From assembly GCA_010093705.1 (NCBI GenBank), contig MU006103.1:248001-312000 (forward strand): a stretch of 64,000 bases of DNA. Direction: 5' to 3'. Below the pieces are notes generated by a model. It did no database searches. It saw only the letters and a program-made list of their open reading frames with translations, and had not been told where the DNA came from. A program made the position numbers and the translations under genes. Numbering within the stretch: position 1 is the stretch's first letter; each line of letters opens with the position of its first letter. The DNA is from Patellaria atrata CBS 101060 (lineage: Eukaryota; Ascomycota; Dothideomycetes; Patellariales; Patellariaceae). Shown one piece after another: positions 10,508 through 22,274 of the stretch.

Positions 10508-12983
10508 GACAACGATTAATACAGTAACGGGGGAAATCTCCTCAGGTGCAGCCACACTCTATCGAATCATACGAAGATGTCGTGAAGCTGGTTGAATATG
10601 AATATACTGGATACCACGGTAGTTCGGCCTGACGGACTTGGTAGGCAGTATACCTTAGGTAGGCCTCCAGATATGTTTTATGTCCAGCAAACTTAAGGTA
10701 ATATTTCTACAGAAAGTCTAGGAAGCTGCAACTGTGAAGCGCCAGCCTCGTAAAAGGAAAGAGCCTTTGAGCAGACGTCTATACGAAAAGGGTGCCTAGT
10801 CCCGGCCGGCTATGATGAGTTACTGCATGTCACTTCGTGTGAGACAGTATGCCAGACACCGAAATAGGTATGTTCGAGCAGTGTCACTCTGAACTCGGAA
10901 AGAGAGAGGCGGGAGGTAGGTTCTTGAAGATGGGATCGGAATGGGAAGGGTAGATGAATCGGAACGTCGTTGGCGCAATGCTGCCCAAAGAGCATTAAAA
11001 GTAAACGTCTCGACTCCTGGGAAAGAGAGGCGACACAGGGAAGATGGTAGAACTGGGGACTGGAACTAGTTCTATTTCTGCAGCGCTATGGGCGGTTTTT
11101 GACGTAGCGTATGTGCAATAGAGCTGCGTTTGTACAGTAGAGTACTAGTATGGGAAGACGTAGAGTAACGAGAGGTCAAAGATGTTGGAAAGGAAAGAAA
11201 AGAAAGAGAAGGAAGAAAGGACAAGAGAGTTGGAAAAGGCAAGCACCTCAATAATGTGATGTGTATAGTACATGAACTAGTATAGGTATAGTTAAGTCCT
11301 GGGTCTTTCAAGATGGTGCCCTTGGTGGATGGAGGCACATGAGCGGGCGGCGGGATGGATTGAGTGGAGTTGCGTGGGGAAGGAGTTGAGAACCCTTGAT
11401 TACCGTAAGGTACATTTTCTGAGAGGGGAGGGGAAAACTTGGTTGGTCCTCCTTCATATCCACCTGCTGTGAGACATCAAAGCCCGCAGAGAAATTTGTG
11501 AGAGAGCCTAAACTATGGCGGGGTCGTCCACCATTACAAAGGGTAATAATGCAGCAATCCCTCCTCTTAATCCTACGTTTCCTGTATACCAGTACAGCTA
11601 ATCCTTTTATGATCCTCAAGCCATAAGATCTTTTTGAGCCTCTTCCGTTCTTTCGAACCCATGAGGTAAAGATCTCTCTGCCTGAGAGAAAGCCCGAAGC
11701 TAGGATGCGTACTGTGGTTCGATCCGTAGCCCGAACATCCCCACCAGATCCTCTCCAGATCCTCCTCCGCGCAAACTCTTCTTCACAGCCACGATGGAAC
11801 ATGTTCTCTGTACCGTATTGACTTTAAGGTACTGCCTCGTCGTGCTGATATTATTGCTGACATCTGTACTCCCAACAAATCCGAACAAGAAAAAGTACAG
11901 TACACCACCCACAATCAGCCCGCAGGGGGCCGATGGCATCCAGCAACGGGAAAAGGTCAGACTATTTCTCATTTCTCACTAGAATGGCTGCAAGTCAACC
12001 AAAACTCCAATCCATCTGTGCCCCCTCACTGCGTTGCTTTTCCGCAAGTTTTTCTACAGCATCCCCGTCCCACAATGTCCGAAATGACTGGACAGTCCAG
12101 CTAGCACACACACACATATCCCCATGGCGCTGTCACTTCCGCTTTGGCTATCATATGCAGCATCGCAGATTTGAACGCAGTCGGCTAAAAAGGGGTGGAA
12201 GAACGAGCAGTGCGAGGGTAACGGACCGTGTGAGACTGAGAGAAACATCCATCTTCCCCCGTCCCGACCGACAGACGTGAGCTCCAACCTCAGCCTGCCT
12301 GTCCCGTCTTACTGCTGTGTTACCGTCTTTAAGAGAGGTATATAAAAGATCGAACTAGATGCCGCACAGCACAGATCTCTGAACGTATCGTGCACAAGAT
12401 ATCAATCTTCTCTCAGAAAACGCATACTTGTCACATTTCTAATTTGCACATGACCCTAGTCAACTCGCATGGTTCCGATGAAGCCACAGGTGCACAGTTG
12501 GAACAGATTCAACGTGGCCATTAGATTTTCGAGCTATTTCCACCCCATACTCGTCAACAATTCGGTGCTACACAACAGTCAGAGACACGAGGAGTCGCGA
12601 CGTGTAACCGTCAGGCCGTTGCAGGCCTCTCTGGCCCCGTCGCACCACCCTCAATGAGCCTTTTTCTTTTTGCAATCTTTAAGACATTCCCTAGAAACAA
12701 ACCAACGCCGTCCACCTGTGACCAGATCAGACTCGATCAACACCCGCAAATGCCAAGATTAAACCGAACCTCTCATTGAATAGTAATGAAATTGTATGGA
12801 TTGCATTTTGATACAAAAGTTAGCTTTCATGATTAGTAGAGGGAAATTCAACTTTCGTAGTAAGAATCGCGAGACTTTTCCTGTGGAGGCCAATTTCCCG
12901 CCAGAGTGGATTGCTGTGACCACCCGGCGCTAGGTCCCTTAAGTCGGCGTTCTGTAAAATGCGTCAGTGCAAAATTTCATGCT
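10508..12983. other. 2.5-kb intergenic region
   Basis: This contains the promoter of the WD40 gene and the 3' flank of the chitin synthase gene. A purine tract lies at about 11187-11221. A strong TATA box at 12339-12347 points to a transcript running rightward. Open frames at 11308-11982 have no recognisable family and mixed composition, so I do not call them. Confidence 0.5.
12339..12347 (+). promoter_or_regulatory. TATA box upstream of an unassigned short frame
   Basis: TATATAAAA is followed after about 130 bp by ATG 12469, which opens a frame of 62 codons ending at 12657 with no recognised domain. It could drive a short mRNA or a non-coding transcript antisense to the 3' end of the chitin synthase locus. 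Confidence 0.4.
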
Positions 12984-15900
12984 TCATGGAATCAGTAGGT
13001 GCTGACCTTGCTCAAAGTCTCCCCAGCGTTTCATGGTGATTTTGCTGCTATCAAACTCCCCTTCATACTCGATACCCGCTTTCTTTGTCTTCTCACCTGC
13101 AGTCTTCCGTGTGTCACCCCAGCTGAAATCGTCGAATTTCCAGAATGCGTATGTCGGTAATAAGAAATTCCAGATGGGTAGTGAGAGCAAATAGATAAGC
13201 ATCCAAGCGACGTATGACCACCTGTGAGCCGTGAGAACAATGAGTACAGCTGGTAGACCCAAGATCAAAGCCAATAGGATTAAGGGAATCACTGGTGCTT
13301 CCGTATTCGTCGCGGCTGCCTGGATTGCTAGAATGATGAGGTAGATGGTGAACGAGATCGCTGCTGGGAGAACAAGCGTTCCGACAAGTTCGATGAAAAC
13401 AACGAATTGCATACTAAAGCAGAATGTCCCGCAAAGATCTCTCACGAGAACCAGTTCCATAAGGTTGTGAACGGTACTGTTGATCCATCTCCGACGTTGT
13501 GAGAGAAGCACTTTGAATTTGTCAGGGACTGTAGTTTTGCAGACAGCCTGAGGTACAAAGACTTGTTTCCGTTTAGGGAAAGTTTTGAGCATCAGTGTTG
13601 ATAGGTAGCGATCCTCGCCTAACAATAGCAGATTCTTCTTATGTAGAGTATCCACGACATTCTCTGAATAATGCTCCACAACATCCGGATTGGCTAGAAT
13701 TGGTACCCAGTAGTTATGCTCCCCTTTCGGAGCTTTGATCCGATACATGCAGAAGCACCCTGGCAGACAGGTTACACCACCGAAAACGGATTCGAAGGAT
13801 TTGGAGAGATGATGGGAGATGAAGTATTCGAAAACCTGAATCATCGAAACCCAGCTCTGCCTCTTGTTCGCGATCTTAGTCTCTCCGCACAAACCCATTA
13901 TCTCGGGATCCTTTACCATGGCTGAGATCATGTGCGTCAAACTGTCGGGGAAGACCTTTGTGTCCGCATCAACCATGAGCACCATCTCGTAGAAATCAGG
14001 CGAAATTCCGGTGATTTTCCAGATACCGTTGAACATTTCGAATTCGAGTTCAGTCATACGCTCATCGAACATGACCTTCTGTAAGAAAGACATAAGAATG
14101 ATCTGACTGTCACGTTTCCCACGGTTTCCAGGTTTGCTCTTCTTTGCTTCATCAGGGGTACCGCACTTAACGATGACCATCATCGGGACGCGTTGCTGTT
14201 TCTCGTGAGGAACGGCTGACAACTCGCCGTAGTCATAAAACCCAGAGTATACCTGGGCCATATTGTGACGTTTGGATCCACTCGCGACGGCCACATAAGA
14301 GAATGATGGGACCTCATTAGGGAGTACAGTATGATCCTTCATCATCGAGAGAGCAATTTCTGGAGTTGTGAATTCCTCGCCCTTACCTTTGATCATACCG
14401 TCACAGATGACCAGCATAATCTTGTGGCTATTCGGGTAGTCTGTGGTTGCAATAGAATCCATAGTGGTGCGAAGACCATCAGCTCCTTCTGAGTAAGCAG
14501 TGACTAGACAGATAACATGTGCAAGTGGATAGCCAAATGGTTGCCATTCTGGTGGAGGTTGGGGAACAACAGCATCATGGATAAAACCTGCTGGACCTGG
14601 TCCGTCGACTTCACCCATGACACTGGAGTACCGTTGATCTGTAGTTTGGGACGACATCATGATACTTGCACGACCATCTTGAGTCATGCTTTTACCTGTT
14701 GAATCAACGAACGTTGGAAGGGTACCTTGGCTATTGTTCCCTTGCTTATACATAGAACTTCCGGGAATTAATCGAGAAGTAGAGCTCTGACTTGCCATGG
14801 TTGTGGGTGCTGGTCGATTCTTGGCCAGAGATCTCTCGATTGTGTAAGGACTGCTGAACCTGGAAGTTGTCGGGAGAAAGCTCATACGTTTACTATTCCT
14901 ATCGCCAGTTGGTGCAATAGGATCCGCAAGCTTGGGGGGGGCGCGATAGATATCATCGCTCCAGTCCTCAATCTGCTGTTTACGAGACTTCGAATCGGGA
15001 CCTAAAGAAGTCTTTGGAGCTCCAAATCGACGTGATAGAACCCATTGGAAGAATAAAGCAAGGACAAATTTGGCCCCAACGATGGCGAGGATGAAAGAAA
15101 GTGATACGTATAGGACAACCTTAGAGGCGATGCAACCAACTGTTGCAGTGTCTATAGAGCCAACCTTGATGATCTCCGTGAGACAACGGGCGATTTGTTT
15201 ATCTTTACTAGAAGAGAATGATAAGGTAACGTCCACACCTCTGACCGCAGGATTCTGTCTGAGTTCATCGAATTCCCGTGGATAGCTCACTTGGGAGGTA
15301 TTGAACCAGTTCAGAAGGTTCAGGTCAAGGACATCGCCTCCCCATACCATCAGATTTCGGCTAGAGTTTCTGATATCATCCCAAGTAAAGTAAACATCAC
15401 CAGAACTACGGAGATCGTAGAAGTACTGCCGAGACTTTTTGGACGTATGACAAGAATAGCCAAAATAATATGGAATGGTTTTGTTGGGCTCGCTGGAACC
15501 ATCTTGATTGAACGGATGGCATGGGAAATACCAGGCTAGATTTCCATCCTTATCAGTAGGGACGTCCGAGCCCGGGGCAGCTGTTATAAGATTTTTGCAG
15601 TGCCCGTTGACATTTTGAAACAGGAAGCTGCCATCCTTTCCTCCATTTGGTGGTTGGGTATCAAAAAGCACATTCGCGTCTTCCTGTATTCCACGGGCAA
15701 GCGGGTGATGGGAACGGGATAAGTCATATGCTTGACCATGGAAGATCATGAAACCTTTGTCGACCTTATTGATTCGTAGACGCTCTCCACCACCCTGGGG
15801 ACAAACGGTTTGCGTGAAACCAAAAGTCAGGTAACCAACAAATGCACAGACCATCAGAATAATGCTAATCAATCCCATCTTTTCACGCCAGGCACGCTGT

Positions 15901-16586
15901 TGAGCTTTTGCTGGCTTCCCAAAGCAACGGAGTATAGCATTGGGACACCAAAAGGTAACAAGAGTGCAATAAGCTGTCCAAAGGCTTGGTGGTCGAGCGG
16001 CGTCCAATTGTTTTTGGCGGATTTTTTCTTGCTCCTCAAGTGCTTTGGTATCTTTCCTGGTAAGTTTCCTTTGGAGCTTACCGCCTTTGGATCTACTCCT
16101 ATCAAGCGGGGTGATTCGGCCTTGCTTCTCTGAGTATTCACGGTGCCCTCCTCTTTGCGGAGGACTGTTATTCAGAGTGTCCGTGTCCACAAGTTCCTCA
16201 ACAATAGGGTCATTTCCAGTCGTAGAAGGATAGACCTCCATATTCTGTGCATGTTTACGATAATGGTAATTCGGATCGTCCTTTTTTACGCGCCGACGCT
16301 CTGGCCTGATAAGGCTCTTTTTCCGTGCAAGATCACCGCTTCCGCCGCGTTGAGACGCTATGATAGGATCACGATCACCCATTTCTCCGGGGGAAGGTAG
16401 AGACTGTTGAACAGCGTGAAAGCCGCCTTTCCGGGTTGGAGATGTCTGAGGAGGGGGAGTACGAGTATGGTACGCTCGCGATTCTATATCGGATGGACGT
16501 CGTCTTCGCGGTGACTCGCGATAAGGGGCGCGCTGGCGTTGTTCCCGCCGGGGAGAGTCCCCCATAGGTCTCTCTGGCAAAGACAT
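12984..16586 (-). CDS. CHS3: Class IV chitin synthase
   Basis: An intronless frame of 1200 residues encodes a membrane glycosyltransferase that makes chitin from UDP-GlcNAc at the plasma membrane. The N-terminal 230 residues are Arg/Pro-rich and cytosolic. A first membrane helix lies near 240-262 ([20 protein letters not shown]), followed by a cytochrome b5-like segment ([19 protein letters not shown]) characteristic of class IV enzymes, and a second helix near 485-510. The catalytic domain shows VDADTKV (about 872), CGETKIANK, the EDRYL motif (about 994) and [12 protein letters not shown] (about 1030), all diagnostic for chitin synthases. Four or five C-terminal helices follow. The closest yeast counterpart is Chs3. 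Start ATG 16586 ([12 protein letters not shown]) gives a length normal for the class. A Skt5/Chs4-type activator gene starts 2.7 kb away on the opposite strand, which fits the known dependence of yeast Chs3 on Chs4. Confidence 0.97.
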   Translation of the reverse strand: MSLPERPMGDSPRREQRQRAPYRESPRRRRPSDIESRAYHTRTPPPQTSPTRKGGFHAVQQSLPSPGEMGDRDPIIASQRGGSGDLARKKSLIRPERRRVKKDDPNYHYRKHAQNMEVYPSTTGNDPIVEELVDTDTLNNSPPQRGGHREYSEKQGRITPLDRSRSKGGKLQRKLTRKDTKALEEQEKIRQKQLDAARPPSLWTAYCTLVTFWCPNAILRCFGKPAKAQQRAWREKMGLISIILMVCAFVGYLTFGFTQTVCPQGGGERLRINKVDKGFMIFHGQAYDLSRSHHPLARGIQEDANVLFDTQPPNGGKDGSFLFQNVNGHCKNLITAAPGSDVPTDKDGNLAWYFPCHPFNQDGSSEPNKTIPYYFGYSCHTSKKSRQYFYDLRSSGDVYFTWDDIRNSSRNLMVWGGDVLDLNLLNWFNTSQVSYPREFDELRQNPAVRGVDVTLSFSSSKDKQIARCLTEIIKVGSIDTATVGCIASKVVLYVSLSFILAIVGAKFVLALFFQWVLSRRFGAPKTSLGPDSKSRKQQIEDWSDDIYRAPPKLADPIAPTGDRNSKRMSFLPTTSRFSSPYTIERSLAKNRPAPTTMASQSSTSRLIPGSSMYKQGNNSQGTLPTFVDSTGKSMTQDGRASIMMSSQTTDQRYSSVMGEVDGPGPAGFIHDAVVPQPPPEWQPFGYPLAHVICLVTAYSEGADGLRTTMDSIATTDYPNSHKIMLVICDGMIKGKGEEFTTPEIALSMMKDHTVLPNEVPSFSYVAVASGSKRHNMAQVYSGFYDYGELSAVPHEKQQRVPMMVIVKCGTPDEAKKSKPGNRGKRDSQIILMSFLQKVMFDERMTELEFEMFNGIWKITGISPDFYEMVLMVDADTKVFPDSLTHMISAMVKDPEIMGLCGETKIANKRQSWVSMIQVFEYFISHHLSKSFESVFGGVTCLPGCFCMYRIKAPKGEHNYWVPILANPDVVEHYSENVVDTLHKKNLLLLGEDRYLSTLMLKTFPKRKQVFVPQAVCKTTVPDKFKVLLSQRRRWINSTVHNLMELVLVRDLCGTFCFSMQFVVFIELVGTLVLPAAISFTIYLIILAIQAAATNTEAPVIPLILLALILGLPAVLIVLTAHRWSYVAWMLIYLLSLPIWNFLLPTYAFWKFDDFSWGDTRKTAGEKTKKAGIEYEGEFDSSKITMKRWGDFEQGQHLLIP

Positions 16587-19299
16587 TGTGCTATTGGGAA
16601 GTGTATTGTTAGCAGCATTCTAGGGACACGTAGAAGAACAAAGCCCAAGACTAAACGCCACCTACTCGTCAAAGAGGTCAAAACCGCTACAATCCAACCG
16701 GTGCAAGATATTTTAAAGCGACAGTACGATTGTTTGAAGTCAAACCATGCGGCGAAGCAACCCAGTCAAGGCTGGCGTCCGACGTGATTTGGAAGTGATA
16801 GGTGAAGAGATGGGTTCCGATTCTCACAGTTGGGCGATCAAACTGCTTAGGTAAATTGAGTCAAAACGAGATCGAAATCGAATCATCCACGAAAGCGATA
16901 GATAGGATGCAATAACGAGAGACGAGAAAGCAAGGGAATGTAGCGAGTGACAACGTAAGGAGGTGTAGCGAGTGGTAACAGCGAGTGTCAGGTTTGGGTG
17001 AAGCGGCAACAAGAGGATTGGAGCGGAGACCCACCTTGGCCCTTGGAAACCCCTGGATGACAACAACCTTAATCGAAGCAGGCAAACAATGCAAAAAGTT
17101 CCCACCAAAAACAAGGGGTTGCGGGCTCGTGGCTTTAAGGATGGGGGCTAACTGATGTTAAAAGTTATTATTGGAAGTATCCAGTGGTGGAGCAAACTCG
17201 ATTTTTTGTGTGTGCCTGGACGAATGGTTAACAAATGACGCCGCCGGCCACTACTTTTACATTTGTTGACCGGGCAGCGCTTGAAGGTTTGCACAGCCCT
17301 TGCCGGCATCATCGTGTATCATCACTCTTTTAAGACTATATCATCACAAGTAAAGTATCGTAACTTCGTACTCCCCTTGAATATTACGACTAATTCGGAG
17401 TAGGACTCATGTCTATTGCGCTTACTTGACCCTTTACGACCTCTCCGTTAGTACCTGCAGTAGATCTCTTCCAGGTTCAATCAACTCTCTATCCTCTAGG
17501 GAGCGTACAGGAACATCTCGGTTCATTCAAACCGAACATTTTACCGTCAATTCTTTGTACTTGCCCATGCTTTCAGTCGGTATAATAATATTTCTGGTAC
17601 TTCACGGCATCTGCGATTCTAAGAAAAGTCAACGGTCAAAATACAGAGTGGTCATGTGAACGAATTTATTATATTGCCAGACAAATTGAGCTTAGAGGCT
17701 AGAACTCCTAGCTCTACACAGTAAATTATCGACTTTTTGTTCTCATGACGGATATGGGTTACAAAATCGTATCTATCTTCCAAAACTCTGCAAGGTAGGA
17801 TTGCAATCGTCTAGACCCATCCCACCGAGATATTAGGGATGTAGCAAGAGGAGGGTATCAGGATGCAGGTGGGAGGCGCGAATGTAGATGTGGACATTTA
17901 TAAACCAACAGTTCTCTACGAGTGTTCTGTAATAGTCTACTCTCGTTGAAATAGTTGAATATACATAGTTATTACCATTATTGTGATCTTCTAGTCTGAG
18001 TATATCAGAATGGAGAAGGCCATTCGAAAGGAATCTCTCTTCCTTTATGATCATCATCATCAGGTTACGGAGTACTTGACCTTTATAGCAAGGCCTTAAC
18101 ACCGTACTCCCGCGGAGTTTTACCTCAGTCTAGCACGTCTAGCTACCTTTCGATTTTTTCAGGTTATGTCGTAAATTTTATACGAATCGCGCCACTAGAC
18201 ACCCCGGGGCCTGAAGCCAGAAGCTGCTCCGTACGGAGTACATTCAAGACATGAACAATAATTGGACGCGTGGACGGTACCGCGTGGTATTTTCAATAGA
18301 ATAGGAAGAGTCGGCATACAGTCAGATTCCGTAACACATCAATCATCCACCGAAAGAGAACTTCCCGTAAGCTCTTACAGTACATAGCAATTGTCTTGTT
18401 GTTCTTAGGTTTACCTTAACTGTACTGTAAAAAGTACCGAGGGGGGCTTGGTTTCGAGATCGCCAAGTGGACAAGGGAGCTGCGAACCGTCAGTTTAGAC
18501 GGGATAAGGTAAGGTAGACATCCCCAACCTCCGTAAGGTACATATGTACGTACAGTATTCCTTGATAGTTAACAGTCGACAGCTTTATGCATAAGCGTTC
18601 CTTTACGTCTTTTTTGTTAACTCTTCTAGGCGTCTGGCTCGGCTGTGGTTGGCGTTTCAAGACACCTTCTATATTCGCCGTACAGGTTTAGCTAGCTCTA
18701 CATCAAGCTCCAAGGGCTCCATCTTGTGGGGGCTTCTGACTTAAACACTCTTTTACGGCGCAAGCATTTCTGGCCTATTTCTCTCTTTTCTCCCCTTCAC
18801 TCTTTAACATTCAATCTTGTGCCAACCCGGTGGCCTACGCCATACATTCGTTCGAGTATTTTCTAACTCATGAGACGGATGGATAAAAACCTGACACTCA
18901 TTTGCAACTAGAAGGTGAGCCAACTGTTACCATACACTCCAGTATCGGTGACATAGCCAAACTTCTACCTCCGACCCTGCATAAACACTGCTCTTGGAAT
19001 TTTTGTATACCCTGTCTACACTCGTTTCGTGAAAACCACCAATCCTTACTCCTACCGCTATCTTCCAAGCTTTCGTCATTGAGAAACTTGCTAACAAAGT
19101 TCTCTCCTAAATTAACAGAGTCTTGTTCTTCTACTCCGCTGTGTCACGCGGAAAGCACCTCACAAGGTACCTTTTCACAGAGTAATAACCGGATCCCGGA
19201 CTTCATTTCAGCACCACTCTTTACATAAATTCGGGTTTCACCGACATACAATTAGAACTGGAGCAGACATAGGGCACCTCCTCTATTGATATCGAAGAG
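16587..19299. other. Divergent intergenic region between chitin synthase and its activator
   Basis: This 2.7-kb region separates the starts of two divergent genes and must hold both promoters and long 5' leaders. GTAC-centred palindromes occur, e.g. CTCCGTACGGAG at 18227-18238 and others near 18540. C/T-rich tracts before 19300 look like leader sequence, with several upstream ATGs (for example one in a 108-codon frame at 18902-19228 with no family resemblance). No other gene was recognised. Confidence 0.55.
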
Positions 19300-21384
19300 A
19301 TGCCGCCCTTAAGCCCCCAACATCCAGCCTTAAACGCGCCATTACCTACCCCTCCCCCAGAGGCACATAAACAATCTGGATTACAAAGGTCCTTCTCCTA
19401 TGAAGAGTACAACGAGAAGAATGGAGTAAATCTCTCTTCAAACTCCTCTATACGACGAAAGCCTGTCCCAGGGATCGTCTACCCACCAGCAACTGCAGAT
19501 CAAAGGGCCTCTACACAGTCGGGATCATCAGTCGCGCCCAGTTCCGATGGTCATTCAATTACAACATCACGAGACACTCCAAATACTGAAATATCTCGAG
19601 ATGGCGATTCTACGTTCGATATGCCCGAAACAAAATCTATCCCGTACCGGCAAAGAAACGTACATGAAGCGGGAGAGAACTTACGGCGCTCTAATGTTGC
19701 TGAAATTGTGGGGTTAATGAGCCTTGATAATGAAGGACCTAATCCGGAGATTCTAGAAGAGGGCGTTCAAGACCTAGATCAACATACACCGTTACAATAT
19801 CATCACCAAAGCGAGTCCTCCCCAAAACGAGATGACCGTAGTAGATCCAATCATGGAAAGTCAAGAAGTACAAGCTCTCGAGCTTCATCCAGTGCCCATA
19901 CTCCCTCTAGTGGCCATGCTCCATCATCATCTTTCCACGCGCCGCGCAGTGAACTCCTGGTACCACTAGCCACAGCTCCTAGGCCAAAATCTTCTTATAC
20001 GTTGGGATCTGAATTACGTGGACGAACACATTCGCCTCATTTATCTGTCGGTGGATCGCCAACAAGTTCACCAGTTGCTCATGGACGCGCACACTCAGCA
20101 CATCGCCGTTCCCCTGACATGAGACCCATGTCTTATGTTGACCTTCTAAATGTTCCATATGCTCAACAGATTGCGCCAGCTGGCAGTTCGGATAACGCAT
20201 ATTTACAGAAGTCTGTCGGCAGTAATGCCTCCTTATTAGATACTAGGAAGACCTTGGAAATGTACCGTATGAACTTAAAGAAGACTAACGAACCCTCCCT
20301 ACATTACGAATTTGCTTTGTATTTGATTAGCTTCGCTCAACAGGCCGAAGATACGAATGAGACAGCCGAATTAATACGAGAATCCCGCACGATCTTACAA
20401 CAACTATCAAATCGAGGATATCCATTCGCTCAATATTATCTTGCAGATGGTTACGCCTCGGGTCTCTTTAACAAGGGCAAAGAAGATTATGACAAGGCTT
20501 TCCCTCTATTTGTTTCGGCAAGTAAGCATGGTCATGCCGAAGCGGGCTATCGAGCAGCTTTATGTTACGAGTTCGGATGGGGAGGACGAAAGGATTATGC
20601 TAAAGCTGTCCAGTTTTACCGCGCATCAGCTTCTAAGAACCATCCTGGTGCTGCGACGCGATTAGGAAAGGCTTGTCTAACTGGAGAAATGGGGTTGCAA
20701 GGGAAATACCGTGAAGGTATCAAATGGCTCAAACGAGCTGCGGAAGCTGCTGATCATCAGTACAACTCTGCGCCCTACGAACTTGGAACGTTACATGTTA
20801 CAGGATTTGGCGATGATATATTCAAAGACGAAGCATATGCAGCCCAACTCTTCACCAAATCAGCCGAACTGGGTCATCCAGAAGCCAACCTACGCATGGG
20901 CGAAGCGTACGAGCACGGGCTTCTGATGTGTCCAAAAGACCCGGCTCTCAGCGTACACTTCTACAATGGGGCTGCGCAAGCGGGTATTCCGGAGGCCATG
21001 ATGGCCCTTTGTGCATGGTATATGGTCGGTGCGGAACCTGTCCTCGAGAAGGACGAGAATGAGGCGTATGAATGGGCTAAGAAAGCAGCGGAACTTGGTA
21101 AAATCCATATATCCCCAGCGACATCCGCATATTAATATAGATTAGGTCTTCCCAAAGCTGAATACGCCGTTGGATACTTCACAGAGATGGGCATCGGTTG
21201 CAGAAGGGATCCACTCGAGGCCAATGTTTGGTACGTCAAGGCTGCAGACCAAGGTGATGACCGTGCAAGACAACGTCTTGCAATCATCCGCGCTGCGGCC
21301 TCGGGGGATCCCGGCATCCCGGTATCAGAGAAGAAGGTTGGGAAGAAGGGGGGGAAAGACGATAAGGATTGCATCGTCATGTAA
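19300..21384 (+). CDS. SKT5: Skt5/Chs4-type chitin synthase activator, Sel1 repeats, CaaX end
   Basis: Exons 19300-21097 and 21146-21384 around a 48-bp intron (GTAAAA donor, ATTAAT branch-like site, TTAG acceptor) yield 678 residues. The junction reads AAELG/LPKAEYAVGYF, uninterrupted Sel1 repeat sequence. Residues 1-330 are Ser/Pro-rich and low complexity (SSRASSSAHTPSSGHAP), as in yeast Skt5. The C-terminal half contains about seven Sel1-like TPR-type repeats (GYPFAQYYLADGYASG, GHAEAGYRAALCYEFGWGG, NHPGAATRLGKACLTGEMG and so on). A Lys-rich tail ends in CIVM, a CaaX box for prenylation, matching the known prenylation of yeast Chs4/Skt5. Such proteins recruit and activate class IV chitin synthase at sites of growth. 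The gene lies head to head with exactly that enzyme class. A Ras-like membrane anchor is inferred from the CaaX box. Confidence 0.95.
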
Positions 21385-22274
21385 CACCACTTGTATTTTT
21401 TGGCGTACCTTTTGAGTACGACTTTGACTATTTCCGAATGACTTCAGGGGTTGGAGTTTTTAAGCATGAGTTTGTGTATCTCCACTTTGTTGGAGGCGAT
21501 TTCATTTTGCATTTCGGTCCCAGTTGGACCATCTCCATTCTGTTTCAGGAGATATGATCGAGCATTTCAGGAGATTCAGGCATTCTGGAGTTTGGCAGAG
21601 TTGGGTTCTGCATAATTGAAAAAGATGCCTTAGATAGGAGGTTGGATGTCTTGCTTTATAGACCAGAGGTCTTAATACTTAATTTACTATTACCGGGATG
21701 GCAAGGGGGTAGCATTACCCACCGGAATTGATACTATTCCGAACGATCTTGTACAATACCTATTGAGACTCGAAGATGATTGAAAAAATTGGGAATTGTA
21801 CAATATGGTTATTCCTTGCTTACTATATGCTCAGTACCGTGCCGTACCTTACCGTATTATCTTGGCTGACGATCTTATGAAGCTTAAACCGGTGATGGAT
21901 TCCTGGAGATAAAACTAACTTATCGATAGCTGCCGCGAGGCTAAAGTTATAGGGGGCAGATGACCCGGGAGCGTTCTCTTTATCATCAGATAGATAGCCG
22001 CCTCTAAGCGCAACCATCCTTCCTATTTCGTAACATAAATCCCTAGGATAAGGTAAAATATATCAATTGACATGTTTGACACGCCCTTTGACGTTTGATA
22101 CCTGGATACCTGCATATGTCATGCAGACCACTCGGTTATAATTACGTTTCGTGATAATACTGGTTGCGTATATGTAGGCTTGAATGCTCCCATCATGTGA
22201 AAGTCCTCTTGATATTTTGAATGAACAATTGAAAAGCTATATCTGGTAGACGATATACTCCATATACAAAAAGG
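21385..22274. other. Intergenic, 0.9 kb
   Basis: This is the 3' flank of the SKT5-like gene and the promoter of the aminotransferase gene, both on the plus strand. A GTACC-rich patch occurs at about 21835-21856. No gene was seen. Confidence 0.5.

Noticed and set aside
9434-10555. Two separate genes instead of one WD40 protein at 8.4-10.5 kb
   Set aside because: A 59-bp intron restores a continuous conserved stretch (DDYFRF..THFQLRNLIAATSRNDIYY) across the two frames, so a single gene is more likely.
11700-11730. GGTTCGATCC sequence resembling a tRNA B box
   Set aside because: No matching T stem, A box or acceptor stem could be folded around it. Similar GGTTCGA hits near 343, 1031 and 31327 also lacked tRNA structure.
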